From: Conexibacter sp. SYSU D00693
GTDB taxonomy: Bacteria > Actinomycetota > Thermoleophilia > Solirubrobacterales > Solirubrobacteraceae
Direction: 5' to 3'
DNA: 64,000 nucleotides
NCBI RefSeq assembly: GCF_017084525.1
Contig: NZ_CP070950.1
Coordinates: forward strand, 1,178,001-1,242,000
How positions within the stretch are numbered: position 1 is the first letter of the stretch; every line of letters starts with the position of its first letter. This document shows positions 25,779 through 34,503 of the stretch, piece by piece. The translations under genes and the position numbers were made by a program. The notes beneath the pieces were generated by a model that did no database searches, had not been told where the DNA came from, and was given only the letters and a program-made list of their open reading frames with translations.

Positions 25779-27353
25779 TCAACCCCGGGTCGAGAGGTGG
25801 TCGGCCAGGCGCGTGGCGAGGGCCATGATCGTCAGCTGCGGGTTGACCTGCGGGGAGGTCGGCAGCACCGAGCCGTCGGCGACGTGCAGACCCGCCACCC
25901 CGTGCACCGCGAGGTCGGGGTCGACGACGCTGCGCCGGGGGTCGGCGCCCATCCGGGCGGTGCCCAGCGGGTGGAAGGCCATCGCCTTGACGTCGCGCGG
26001 GCGGATCGTCGCGCGGTCCAGCGGGCCGGTGTCGCCGTCGCGCAGGGGCGGGATCCCGGCGACCGGGACGAGGACCTCGCGCGCGCCCGCCGCGAAGAAG
26101 ATCCGCGCCAGCAGGGCGAAGCCCCGGCGGAAGCGCTCGGCGTCGGCGGCCGCCAGGTCGTAGCGGACCAGCGGCCGCGGGACCCCGCCCGGGCGGCCGG
26201 GCATCGCGCGCACCGATCCGCTCGACGAGTCGGCGACCATCACCCCGAAGGTCGCCCAGCGGCGCACGTCGAGCATCCGGGCGCGGTGCACCTCGCCCTG
26301 GCCGGGCGTCGCCATCGCCGCCTGGTCGGGCGGTCCGGCGATGCCCTCGAGCAGGATCCCCGCGTCGGCGAGCTCGTCGACGTAGAACGACTGCGGGACG
26401 CCGCGCCACGGGTCCAGCGGGTCGTCCATCAACGCCCGGGCCGCGCTGGCCGGGTGGATCGTCAGGTGCCGGCCCAGCGCGCCCGACGCCGTCCCGATGC
26501 CGTGGCGGCGCAGCACCAGCGGCGTCAGCAGCGCGCCGCACGCCAGCACGGTGTGGCGCGCGCGCACCGTCAGCCGCCCGCCCGCGGCGGTGTGGGCGAC
26601 GACGGCCCGGACCGCGCCGCGCTCGACCTCCAGGCGCGCGGCGCGACAGCCCGTGTAGGTCGTCGCGCCCGCCGCCCACGCGCGCGGCGCGAAGACCTCC
26701 CCCGCGTGCTGCTTGGCGCCGCTGGGACAGCCGAACGCACAGACGCCCGACCCGACGCAGCCGCGCGCGTTGCGGAACAGGTGACGGCCCGAGACGCCCA
26801 GCGCCTCGGCACCCCGCCGGACCACCGCCGCGTTGTCGCCCGCGAGCTCCGGGGTGACCTGGCGCACGCCGATCGCCTCCTCCACCCGCGTGAAGAGCGA
26901 GGCGACCGTCGTCGCGTCGAGCGCCTCGAGGCCGTGCTCGGAGCGCCACCGGTCCAGCACCGCCGCCGGCGTGCGGAAGCACGTGCCGGAGTTCACGAGC
27001 GTCGTCCCACCGACGCCGCGCCCCAGGGGCAGGACGATCGGCGGCGTCCCCACCGTCACGACCTGACCGCCGTCGCGGTAGAGCCGCGTGCTCATGTCAC
27101 GCGGGCGCGCAGTCAGCGTGCCGGACGGGTGGTGGCCGCCCTCCTCGAGCACCGCCACCTCGAGCCCGGCCTCCGCGAGCCCCGCCGCCACCGGGCCGCC
27201 GCCCGCGCCGCTGCCGACGACGCACACGTCGACGGAGATCGTCCGCCGGCCGCCGAGCTCGGCGCCGTCGACGACGCGCGGGGTGACCGACGGCGCCCGC
27301 TCGCGCCGCGCCGCCTCGTGCGGGAGGGCGCCCTCCAGGGCGGTCGCGCTCAC
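25779..27353 (-). CDS. GMC-family FAD oxidoreductase
   Basis: A 524-residue flavoprotein of the glucose-methanol-choline family: Rossmann motif VVGSGAGGGPVAAGLAEAG at about 45-63, GVGGTTLVNSGTCFR, a Cys-containing CVGSGVCAFGCPSG segment typical of the sugar/sterol-oxidising subfamily, and C-terminal FHPLGTARMG plus NPQLTIMALATRLADHL. It probably oxidises an alcohol and passes electrons to a small partner subunit encoded just upstream. The GTG start overlaps that gene (GTGA). No signal peptide is evident. Substrate unknown. Confidence 0.88.
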   Translation of the reverse strand: MSATALEGALPHEAARRERAPSVTPRVVDGAELGGRRTISVDVCVVGSGAGGGPVAAGLAEAGLEVAVLEEGGHHPSGTLTARPRDMSTRLYRDGGQVVTVGTPPIVLPLGRGVGGTTLVNSGTCFRTPAAVLDRWRSEHGLEALDATTVASLFTRVEEAIGVRQVTPELAGDNAAVVRRGAEALGVSGRHLFRNARGCVGSGVCAFGCPSGAKQHAGEVFAPRAWAAGATTYTGCRAARLEVERGAVRAVVAHTAAGGRLTVRARHTVLACGALLTPLVLRRHGIGTASGALGRHLTIHPASAARALMDDPLDPWRGVPQSFYVDELADAGILLEGIAGPPDQAAMATPGQGEVHRARMLDVRRWATFGVMVADSSSGSVRAMPGRPGGVPRPLVRYDLAAADAERFRRGFALLARIFFAAGAREVLVPVAGIPPLRDGDTGPLDRATIRPRDVKAMAFHPLGTARMGADPRRSVVDPDLAVHGVAGLHVADGSVLPTSPQVNPQLTIMALATRLADHLSTRG

Positions 27354-27790
27354 GCCGCCACCGTCCCGCGGGCCCGTGCGAGCACCGCGTCGGCGTCGTA
27401 GCCCAGGCCGGCGAGCACGCCGGCGTCGCCGTAGTAGGCCAGGTGCAGGACGCCGCGCAGCCCCTCGAGCACCGGACCCCAGACGCGATGGCGCGCCGCC
27501 CGCGCCAGCGCCGCCTCGCGGTCGGGTGCGCTGAGCGCGTGCAGCGGCCGGCGCTCGCCCCTGCCGAGCAGCCGGCCGCCTCGCGCGTCCAGCAGGACGA
27601 CTGCCGCGCGCAGCGCCGCGCGGTTGGCCGCCGGCCCCGCGGCGAGGGCGGCGGCGAAGGCGTCGACGGCGTCGGTCCGCGCGACGGGCGGCAGCGGCGC
27701 GACGGGCGCCACCACGCCGTCGACGAGCGCCTCGACCGCCCGGCGCTCGCGGGCCGTCAGCGTGAGCGGGACGGGCGCCGTCGCGCTCAT
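27350..27790 (-). CDS. Probable small subunit partner of the GMC oxidoreductase
   Basis: A 146-residue, alanine-rich, helical protein (TLTARERRAVEALVDGVVAP at 10-29; GLRGVLHLAYYGDAGVLAGLGYD near the end). The C-terminal YYGD...GYD pattern is like the small subunits (gluconate 2-dehydrogenase subunit 3 type) that accompany GMC enzymes. It is sandwiched with 4-base overlaps between the GntR regulator and the GMC gene, which strongly suggests a functional complex. No Tat signal is seen, unlike many such subunits. Confidence 0.65.
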   Translation of the reverse strand: MSATAPVPLTLTARERRAVEALVDGVVAPVAPLPPVARTDAVDAFAAALAAGPAANRAALRAAVVLLDARGGRLLGRGERRPLHALSAPDREAALARAARHRVWGPVLEGLRGVLHLAYYGDAGVLAGLGYDADAVLARARGTVAA

Positions 27791-28497
27791 CGTCCCTCCC
27801 GCACCCGCGCGGCCTGCGCGGTCGCGAGCTCGAACGCCCGGGCCTGCGCCGTCTCGGCGTCGCGCTCGCGGACCGCCGCCGCGATCTCGGCGTAGCGCGG
27901 AGCGAGCTCCGCGGGCCGCCCCGTCACCGGGATGCGCTCGTGGTGCTCGAGGTAGAGGTCGCGGATCGCGTTGAGGATCAGGTCGAAGACGACGTTGCCC
28001 GCCGCGCGCGACACCTCGGTGAAGAACGCGAAGTCCACGAACGCCGCCGCCCCCGCGTCGTCGCCGGCCTCGGCGAAGGCCGCCGCCAGCTCCGCCAGCC
28101 GCTGCGCCGACGCGTCGTCGCGTCGCTGCGCCGCCAGGCCGGCGAGCTCGCGCAGCATCAGCGCCCGCGCCTCGAGCACGTCGTCGAGCACGGCGACGTC
28201 GAGCGCGCCGGCCCGGAACAGCACGTGGGCCAGGACGTCGAGCCCGCCGGCCTCGCGCCACGGACGCACGCGCATCGCGTCGCCGTGGCGGACCTCGACC
28301 AGGCGCATCTGCTCGAGGCGCTTGAGGGCCTCCCGCAGCGATCCCAGGGTCACCCCCATGTCCCGGGCGAGGGCGCGCTGCCCCGGGAGCTTCTCGCCGG
28401 GCGCGTAGCGGCCGGCCAGCAGCGCGTCGAGCAGCTCGCGGAAGACCTGCTCGGACACGAGCGATGCCGCGGCGCGAGAGTTCGGAACACCGCCCAC
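27787..28497 (-). CDS. GntR/FadR-family regulator of the GMC operon
   Basis: A 236-residue regulator with an N-terminal winged helix (FRELLDALLAGRYAPGEKLP, SLREALKRLEQM at about 18-66) and a C-terminal FCD/FadR-type helical ligand domain (about 90-230). It heads a coupled operon with the small subunit and GMC oxidase. Two identical-type 9-base palindromes GTTC-S-GAAC lie 36 bases apart around its start, one of them inside codons 4-6, so autoregulation is likely. Start is a GTG at 28497. Confidence 0.85.
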   Translation of the reverse strand: MGGVPNSRAAASLVSEQVFRELLDALLAGRYAPGEKLPGQRALARDMGVTLGSLREALKRLEQMRLVEVRHGDAMRVRPWREAGGLDVLAHVLFRAGALDVAVLDDVLEARALMLRELAGLAAQRRDDASAQRLAELAAAFAEAGDDAGAAAFVDFAFFTEVSRAAGNVVFDLILNAIRDLYLEHHERIPVTGRPAELAPRYAEIAAAVRERDAETAQARAFELATAQAARVREGR

Positions 28498-28524
28498 GGC
28501 GCGCAGCGTACCAGAGTTCCGAAC
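28480..28524. promoter_or_regulatory. Twin GTTC-S-GAAC operators of the GntR gene
   Basis: GTTCGGAAC at 28480-28488 and GTTCCGAAC at 28516-28524, each flanked by AGA and A, are centred 36 bases apart. One overlaps the beginning of the gntR coding sequence. The layout suits cooperative autorepression. Confidence 0.6.
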
Positions 28525-28605
28525 AGTCGGCCCAGGGAGATCCCCGCCCCTCCCCTAGGGTCATCCCGGATGGTGCGGGCGCCCCCGCGGACCGACCATC
28601 ACGGC

Positions 28606-29757
28606 ATGACCGACGAGGCCCCCACCACCGAGCAGCCGGCGCCCGAGCCCGGCCCGGGCCAGCAGCCCCCGCCGCGCCGCCTCCTGCGCACGAACGAGGA
28701 CCGGATCATCGGCGGCGTCGCCGCCGGCCTGGGCAGGACGCTCGGGGTCGACGCGTGGATCGTGCGCCTCGTCTTCCTCCTGCTCACCGTGTTCGGCGGC
28801 GCGGGCGTCGTCGGCTACCTCGTCCTCCTGGCCTTCGTCCCGGCCGACGCCGGGGACGGGACGCCGCAGGACCAGACCTACGCCACGACCCACCCGTTCG
28901 CGGTCGGCGCCGCCGCCGTCGCCGGCGTCGCGGTGCTCATCGCCATCGACGGCGGCTTCGGCGGCTGGTTCTTCGGCGGCAACCTCCTCCTGCTCCTCGC
29001 CATCGCCGGCCTGGCCTACGCCGCCTACCGCGGCCTGGAGCGCCAGGGGGGCCGGCCGCCCACGGCCGCGCGGGTGGCGGGCGGCGTCCTGCTCGCCCTC
29101 GCGGTCCTCGCCCTCGTGGGGACCGGCATCACCGGCGCGTTCTGGCTGGCGGCCAGCGGCGGCGGCGAGGTCGCGGCCGGCATCGTCATCGCCCTCGGCG
29201 TCGTCGCCGCCGTCAGCGCCTTCGTGCGCCCCGTGCGCTGGCTCGCGCCCGCCGCCCTCGTCGTGGCCGTCCCGCTCGCGCTCGTGATCGCCGCCGACAT
29301 CGACCTCGACGGCGGCATCGGCGACCGGACCTACCGCCCCGCCACGGGGGCGGACGTCGACCCCGAGTACAAGCTCGGCATGGGCGAGCTGACCCTCGAC
29401 CTGCGCGAGACCGCCTGGCCGCGCGGCGGCGTGCTCGAGACCCGCGTGGACGTGGGGATGGGGCACGCGCTCGTCCTCGTCCCGTCGGGCGTGTGCATCA
29501 GCGCCGAGGGCGACGTCGGCGTCGGCGCCTTCAGCGTCCTCGACGAGGAGTCCGGCGGCATCGACGTCGAGCAGGAGGTCGTGACGGGCACGGCCGGCAC
29601 CCGGCCGCGCCTGCGGCTGCACGGCACGGTCGGCCTCGGCCACCTCGAGGTGGACACCGCCCGCCGCAACCGCCGCGGCCCGGACCGCCACCGCGACGAC
29701 GACGACGACGACCGCGGGACCGTCCGCGTGAGCGGCGAGGCCTGCCCCAGCGCGTGA
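28606..29757 (+). CDS. PspC-domain membrane protein
   Basis: A 383-residue protein: Pro-rich N-terminal tail, PspC domain (about 28-85, TNEDRIIGGVAAGLGRTLGV), several membrane helices up to about residue 235, then an outer beta-rich domain (GELTLDLRETAW, DVGMGHALVLVPSGV) like the LiaF/DUF2154 type, and an acidic His/Asp tail. It heads a run of coupled genes leading to a PspC-bearing kinase and its regulator, so it is probably a sensor or modulator of an envelope-stress system. Confidence 0.82.
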   Translation: MTDEAPTTEQPAPEPGPGQQPPPRRLLRTNEDRIIGGVAAGLGRTLGVDAWIVRLVFLLLTVFGGAGVVGYLVLLAFVPADAGDGTPQDQTYATTHPFAVGAAAVAGVAVLIAIDGGFGGWFFGGNLLLLLAIAGLAYAAYRGLERQGGRPPTAARVAGGVLLALAVLALVGTGITGAFWLAASGGGEVAAGIVIALGVVAAVSAFVRPVRWLAPAALVVAVPLALVIAADIDLDGGIGDRTYRPATGADVDPEYKLGMGELTLDLRETAWPRGGVLETRVDVGMGHALVLVPSGVCISAEGDVGVGAFSVLDEESGGIDVEQEVVTGTAGTRPRLRLHGTVGLGHLEVDTARRNRRGPDRHRDDDDDDRGTVRVSGEACPSA

Positions 29758-29939
29758 GGCGCCCGGACCTCCCCACCCTCGTCGCCGCCCTCGCCGTCAT
29801 GGCCCTCGGCACCGTGCTCCTGCTCGACCAGGTCGGGGAGCTCACGCTCGACTTCTCCACCGCCTCGCCGTCGGTCCTCGTGACCGTCGGCGTGGTGCTC
29901 GTCGCGGCCGGGATGGCGAGGCGCGACATGCGCGGGTGA
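29754..29939 (+). CDS. Small two-helix membrane protein
   Basis: A 61-residue protein with two hydrophobic stretches (LVAALAVMALGTVLLLDQVG and VLVTVGVVLVAAGMA) and basic ends. Its GTG overlaps the stop of the PspC gene (GTGA), and the kinase starts 13 bases later. Small proteins of this kind in LiaF-like loci are thought to sit with the sensor in the membrane; here that is inferred from context only. Confidence 0.7.
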   Translation: MRRPDLPTLVAALAVMALGTVLLLDQVGELTLDFSTASPSVLVTVGVVLVAAGMARRDMRG

Positions 29940-29952
29940 GACGATCCCGGTG

Positions 29953-31215
29953 ATGGACGCCCAAGCGCCTCCGGCGGCCCAGCCGCTGCGCCGCGACCCG
30001 GCCAACGGCCTGGTCGCGGGCGTCTGCGCGGGGCTGGCGCAGCGCCTGGGCGTCGACGTCCTGCTGGTGCGCGTCGCCGCCGCCGTGCTCACCGTCTCCG
30101 CGGGCATCGCGATCCCCCTCTACGTCCTGGCCTGGGCACTGCTGCCGTCGGTCGACGCCGCGCAGGAGGCCCGCGCCCCGCGACTGCGGCCCGGGAGCTT
30201 CCTCATCGCCTCGGGCGTCGCGTGCATCGCCCTCGGTGCGCTGCTCGCCGCTCGCGCGGCCGACCTGTGGATCGGCGACGGCGTCGTCTTCCCCGTCGTG
30301 CTCGCCGCGGCGGGCGCGGCGCTCGTGTGGCGCCAGTCCCAGGAGCGCGTCGGGGCCACGCCCGACGAGCCCGCCCGCCCGCGTGACGCGGCCAGCGCCG
30401 CGGCGGCGCCGGCGGTCGCCGAGGAGCCGCCGAGCACCCGCGACCGCGCCGCCGCCCTGTCCCGGACGGGCGCGGGGACGGCGCTCATCCTCGCCGCCGG
30501 GCTCCTGGTCCTGCACTTCTCGGGCGCCCTGGCCGGCGCGCGCGACGCGGCCCTCAGCGTCCTCGTGGTCGTCGCCGCGCTCGCGCTCGTCGGCGGCCCG
30601 TTCGCGCTGCGCGCCGCCCGCACCATCAGCGAGGAGCGCGCCGCGCGCATCCGCTCGCAGGAGCGCTCCGAGGTCGCCGCGCACCTCCACGACTCCGTGC
30701 TGCAGACCCTCGCCCTCGTCCAGAAGCAGGCCGGTGACCCGAGGGCCGTCGCCGCCATCGCCCGCCGCCAGGAGCGCGAGCTGCGCAGCTGGCTGGCCGG
30801 GGCCGACGCCGCGCGGCCCGACGAGCGCCTGGCCGACGCGCTGCGGGCCGTGGCCGCCGAGGTCGAGGACGACCACGGCGTGCCCATCGAGGTCGTGGCG
30901 GTGGGCGACCGGCCGCTGGACCAGCGCGGCGAGGCGCTGGTGGCGGCCGCCCGCGAGGCGATGGTCAACGCCGCCAAGCACGCCGGCGAGGCCGGCCCGG
31001 TGCAGGTCTTCGCCGAGGTCGAGGACGGCCGCGCCGAGGTCTTCGTCCGCGACCGCGGCCAGGGGTTCGACCCCCAGGCCGTCCCGGACGACCGCCGCGG
31101 CGTGCGCGAGTCCATCCTCGGGCGCATGACCCGCCACGGGGGCCGCGCGACGATCCACGCGGCGCCCGGCGCCGGCACCGAGGTCGAGCTCGTCCTGGAG
31201 GACGACCCGCGATGA
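29953..31215 (+). CDS. PspC-domain sensor histidine kinase (NarL/LiaS type)
   Basis: A 420-residue kinase that begins with its own PspC domain (DPANGLVAGVCAGLAQRLGV at 17-36) and four or so membrane helices, followed by a HisKA_3 dimerisation segment with the phospho-accepting His in AAHLHDSVLQTLALVQ (about residue 240) and an HATPase with REAMVNAAKHAGEAG and VRDRGQGFDP. Fusion of PspC to a kinase is characteristic of actinobacterial envelope-stress systems of the MacS type. The ATG at 29953 is chosen; a GTG three bases earlier also fits. Coupled to the regulator by ATGA. Confidence 0.9.
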   Translation: MDAQAPPAAQPLRRDPANGLVAGVCAGLAQRLGVDVLLVRVAAAVLTVSAGIAIPLYVLAWALLPSVDAAQEARAPRLRPGSFLIASGVACIALGALLAARAADLWIGDGVVFPVVLAAAGAALVWRQSQERVGATPDEPARPRDAASAAAAPAVAEEPPSTRDRAAALSRTGAGTALILAAGLLVLHFSGALAGARDAALSVLVVVAALALVGGPFALRAARTISEERAARIRSQERSEVAAHLHDSVLQTLALVQKQAGDPRAVAAIARRQERELRSWLAGADAARPDERLADALRAVAAEVEDDHGVPIEVVAVGDRPLDQRGEALVAAAREAMVNAAKHAGEAGPVQVFAEVEDGRAEVFVRDRGQGFDPQAVPDDRRGVRESILGRMTRHGGRATIHAAPGAGTEVELVLEDDPR

Positions 31216-31880
31216 CCCAGCCGCTCCTGCGCGTCGTCCTCGTCGACGACCACGGCCTCTTCCGCGCCGGCGTGCGGTCCGAGCTCCAGGGCCTCGTGGA
31301 GGTGGTCGGCGAGGCCGGCGACGTCGCGCAGGCCGTGGAGTGCATCCCGCGCCTGGCGCCCGACGTCGTCCTGCTCGACGTCCACCTCCCGGGCGGCGGC
31401 GGCGAGGAGGTCCTGCGCCGGCTGGCCGAGCTGGCGGGCGGCAGCGGCGCGGGGCCCGCCAAGTGCCTGGCGCTCAGCGTCTCCGACGACCCGCAGGACG
31501 TCATCGCGGTCGTGCGCGCCGGCGCGCGCGGCTACGTCACGAAGACGATCTCCGGCCCGGAGCTGGCGGACGCGATCCGGCGGGTCCACGACGGCGACGC
31601 CGTCTTCTCCCCGCGCCTGGCCGGCTTCGTCCTCGACGCGTTCGCGGGCGCCGCGACGCCGGCCGAGGGCACCGACCCGCAGCTCGACCAGCTCACCGCG
31701 CGCGAGCGCGAGGTCCTGCGCCACATCGCTCGCGGCTACCTCTACAAGGAGATCGCGCTGCGCCTGGGCATCTCGCCCAAGACCGTCGAGGCCCACGTGA
31801 GCGCGGTCCTGCGCAAGCTCCAGCTCTCCAGCCGTCACGAGCTCTCGCGCTGGGCCGCCGAGCGGCGGCTCGTGGACTGA
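31212..31880 (+). CDS. LuxR/NarL-family response regulator paired with the PspC kinase
   Basis: A 222-residue regulator: receiver domain with Asp56 in VLLDVHLPGGGG, and a C-terminal LuxR helix-turn-helix (LTAREREVLRHIARGYLYKE, then SPKTVEAHVSAVLRKLQL). Its start overlaps the kinase stop by four bases, giving a complete two-component system. It probably controls genes for envelope maintenance, including perhaps its own PspC operon. Confidence 0.93.
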   Translation: MTQPLLRVVLVDDHGLFRAGVRSELQGLVEVVGEAGDVAQAVECIPRLAPDVVLLDVHLPGGGGEEVLRRLAELAGGSGAGPAKCLALSVSDDPQDVIAVVRAGARGYVTKTISGPELADAIRRVHDGDAVFSPRLAGFVLDAFAGAATPAEGTDPQLDQLTAREREVLRHIARGYLYKEIALRLGISPKTVEAHVSAVLRKLQLSSRHELSRWAAERRLVD

Positions 31881-31928
31881 CTGACGGGGGCGTCATCCTC
31901 GCCCGCGCTGCTCTAGCTTCCCCGCGCG

Positions 31929-33005
31929 ATGGCGCAGCGCACGATCCTCTTCACCGGCTTCCCGGGCTTCATCGGGGCCCGGCTCATCCCCAAGCTCCTC
32001 GCCGGCGACCCCGAGGCGCAGGTGGCCGCGCTCGTCGAGCCGCGGATGGTCGAGCGCGCGCGTGGCGCGGCGGCGAGGCTCGACGGCGGCGACCGCGTGC
32101 GGATCGTCCCCGGCGACATCACCCAGCCGCGTCTCGGCCTCGACGACGCGACCTACGAGCAGCTCAGGGCCGAGACCGTCACGGTCCACCACCTCGCGGC
32201 GATCTACGACCTCGCCGTCCCCATGGCGATCGCCGAGCGCGTCAACGTCCTGGGCACGCAGCACGTGCTGGCCTTCTGCCGCGACTGCGAGCGCCTCGAG
32301 CGCCACGACTACGTCTCCACGGCGTACGTCGCCGGCCTGCGCTCCGGCCTCGTGCGCGAGGACGAGCTCGCCGTCGGCCAGGCGTTCAAGAACCACTACG
32401 AGTCCACGAAGTTCGCCGCCGAGGTCCTCGTGCGGATGTCGATGGACGAGGTGCCGACGACGATCTTCCGGCCTGCCATCGTGGTGGGCGACTCGCGCAC
32501 CGGCGAGACGCAGAAGTTCGACGGGCCGTACTACATGCTGCGCACGATCGCGGCGACCCGCGGGCCGCTCATGCAGCTCGGCAACCCCGAGGCGCTGTTC
32601 AACGTCGTGCCGGTGGACTTCGTCGTCGACGCGATGGCCGCGGCGGCGGGCGACGACCGCGCGGTGGGCCTGACGCTGCACCTGACCGACCCCGAGCCCG
32701 TCTCCTCGGCCGACATCTTCCGGCTGCTGGCCCAGGAGTACGCGGGCAGGACGCCGTCGATCAAGGTCCCGCTGAGCGTGCTCGACGGCGCGCTGCGCTT
32801 CTCGGCGGTGCGCGCCCTGTACGGGGGCACGCCGCGCGAGTCGCTCATGTACCTCAACCACCCGGTGCGCTTCGACACGACGAACGCGGCCGAGGTCCTG
32901 AGCCGGCACGGGCTGCACTGCCCGCGCTTCCCGGAGTACGTGTCGTCGATCGTGCGGTTCTTCGCCGAGCACGAGGACGACGACGCGCTCCGCCCTGCCC
33001 ACTAG
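31929..33005 (+). CDS. NAD(P)-dependent SDR, fatty-acyl reductase/epimerase-like
   Basis: A 358-residue extended SDR: N-terminal ILFTGFPGFIGARLIPKLL (Rossmann motif at 5-23), HLAAIYDLAVP, active-site Tyr/Lys in NHYESTKFAAE and IFRPAIVVG. These features match the NAD_binding_4 (male-sterility) type that reduces fatty acyl groups, though epimerases share them. It stands alone 48 bases after the response-regulator gene and could be in its transcript. Substrate unknown. Confidence 0.82.
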   Translation: MAQRTILFTGFPGFIGARLIPKLLAGDPEAQVAALVEPRMVERARGAAARLDGGDRVRIVPGDITQPRLGLDDATYEQLRAETVTVHHLAAIYDLAVPMAIAERVNVLGTQHVLAFCRDCERLERHDYVSTAYVAGLRSGLVREDELAVGQAFKNHYESTKFAAEVLVRMSMDEVPTTIFRPAIVVGDSRTGETQKFDGPYYMLRTIAATRGPLMQLGNPEALFNVVPVDFVVDAMAAAAGDDRAVGLTLHLTDPEPVSSADIFRLLAQEYAGRTPSIKVPLSVLDGALRFSAVRALYGGTPRESLMYLNHPVRFDTTNAAEVLSRHGLHCPRFPEYVSSIVRFFAEHEDDDALRPAH

Positions 33006-33040
33006 TGGAGGGGGTGGGCAGGGCGGGCGTGCGGTCTCCC

Positions 33041-33742
33041 CTAGCCCTTCAGGAAGCCGGTGTCGGTGACGACCTTCAGCACCGACCGCTCCGACTTCGG
33101 CGAGTCGAAGGAGCGCGGCGCCGGGCCGTTGGCGCCGAAGGCGCCGCCCGAGTTGATGAAGCGGATCCAGGCCGCGTGGCGTGCCTCGACCGAGTGGATC
33201 GACAGGGCCGCCTGGACCACCGCGCGCTGGGCGATGTTCGGGCCCTGGCCGGCGTAGGCGGCCACGCCGGTGTCCTCGAGCGCCTGGGCCGTGGCGGCGA
33301 ACTTCGCGGGGTCGGTCACGGTGTCGCCGAAGTCGAACGACGGCTTCTTGACCGCGGCCGAGCCGAGGACCTGCTTGAGGGTCTTGACGTGGGCGTCCTC
33401 GTGGGCGCTCGTGGCCTGGGCGAAGGCCTTGAGCTGGTCGGTGTTCGGGCCGCCGCCGGCGAGGGCGGCGCGGTAGAACTCGGCCTCGAGGTACTCGAGC
33501 GTCAGGGCGTAGTTGAGGATCTTGACGTCGTTGGCCTTCGACTTGCGGCGCGTCGAGATCGCGGCGCTCGCCGGGCTCGCCAGGCCGCCGAACAGCACGC
33601 CGCCGGCCACGAAGCCGGCACCGGCGCCCGCGGCGCGCTTGAGGAACTGGCTGCGGTCGATGCCGATCCCGGCGGCGTCCTCGGCCGTCTCGCGGATCGC
33701 GCCGTCGACGTCGAGGGTCTCCAGCTTGATGAGGTCCTGCAT
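33041..33742 (-). CDS. Ferritin-like domain protein with an internal export signal
   Basis: A 233-residue protein: a short charged N-terminus, then [24 protein letters not shown] (Tat-like but with a single Arg), cleavage-like SPASAA near residue 60, followed by a four-helix ferritin-like domain (DVKILNYALTLEYLEAEFY, HEDAHVKTLKQVLG, LEDTGVAAYAGQ, IHSVEARHAAWIR) carrying the Glu and Glu-x-x-His pairs that could bind a di-metal centre. It is probably exported and acts outside the membrane. AGGAGGAG precedes the ATG. The exact role is unknown. Confidence 0.82.
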   Translation of the reverse strand: MQDLIKLETLDVDGAIRETAEDAAGIGIDRSQFLKRAAGAGAGFVAGGVLFGGLASPASAAISTRRKSKANDVKILNYALTLEYLEAEFYRAALAGGGPNTDQLKAFAQATSAHEDAHVKTLKQVLGSAAVKKPSFDFGDTVTDPAKFAATAQALEDTGVAAYAGQGPNIAQRAVVQAALSIHSVEARHAAWIRFINSGGAFGANGPAPRSFDSPKSERSVLKVVTDTGFLKG

Positions 33743-33798
33743 GGCTGCTCCTCCTGGTGGGGGTCGCGAGGGACTAGCGCGCGACCTGTCCGGGCGGA

Positions 33799-34407
33799 TC
33801 AGCCAGTTGGCGCGTCGGCGCCCGGCGCCCGCAGCCCGGCCAGCAGGAACTCGAGGACGTCGCGCCAGCCGTGGCCCGCCGGCCCGGGGAGCTCCTGGGC
33901 CGCGATGGCGGCACCGATGCCGCACATCATCGTGGGGATGTGGGCGGCCTCGAAGTCGCGGCGCAGGACGCCCGCCGCGTGCGCGCGGGCCACGAGCCGC
34001 TCGCCCACCTCGGTGAGCTCCTGGTGGGCGGGCTGGGCGATGGCGAAGGACTCCGCGGTGAGCTGCCAGAGGACCCGCTGCTCGCCGACGTCATGCTCCA
34101 TGGCGAGGGCGGACTCGCGCAGCATCCCCGTCAGGCCCTCCCACGGGTCGTCGAGCTCGAGGTGGCGCTCGGCGCGGGCCTTGAGCTCGACGAACTTCTG
34201 CTTGAGCAGCGCGCCGAGCAGCTCGTCCTTCGTGGGGAAGTGGCGGTAGAGCGTCCCGACGCCGACCCCGGCACGGCGCGCGATGTCGTCCATCTGCGCG
34301 TCGGCGCCCGCCTCGGCGAGCAGCTGCTTGGCCGCGGCGAGGATCCGCTCGCGGTTGCGGCGTGCGTCGGCCCGCAGCGGGCGGTCGGGCTCGGCCGTCT
34401 GGCTCAT
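33799..34407 (-). CDS. TetR-family regulator of the second DHA2 exporter
   Basis: A 202-residue regulator with HTH DDIARRAGVGVGTLYRHFPT (about 39-58) and a SbtR-like C-terminal domain (DDPWEGLTGMLRESALAM). It closely resembles the TetR at 12794-13465 and, like it, is divergent from a DHA2 transporter. Twin GGAAC-N4-GTTC dyads lie in the space between them. It most likely represses the transporter and itself. Confidence 0.9.
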   Translation of the reverse strand: MSQTAEPDRPLRADARRNRERILAAAKQLLAEAGADAQMDDIARRAGVGVGTLYRHFPTKDELLGALLKQKFVELKARAERHLELDDPWEGLTGMLRESALAMEHDVGEQRVLWQLTAESFAIAQPAHQELTEVGERLVARAHAAGVLRRDFEAAHIPTMMCGIGAAIAAQELPGPAGHGWRDVLEFLLAGLRAPGADAPTG

Positions 34408-34432
34408 CCGGTGTGGAGGGTAGCTTGCATCC

Positions 34433-34479
34433 GGAACCTCGGTTCCGTATCTTCCGGCGCGAACCGGAACCGAAGTTCA
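34433..34479. promoter_or_regulatory. Twin operators between tetR and the DHA2 gene
   Basis: GGAACCTCGGTTCC at 34433-34446 and GGAACCGAAGTTCA at 34466-34479 share the form GGAAC-N4-GTTC and are centred 33 bases apart, three helical turns, on the same DNA face. Best operator candidates in the window. Confidence 0.75.
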
Positions 34480-34503
34480 CCTTCTTTCTACAGGATCCTC
34501 CTC

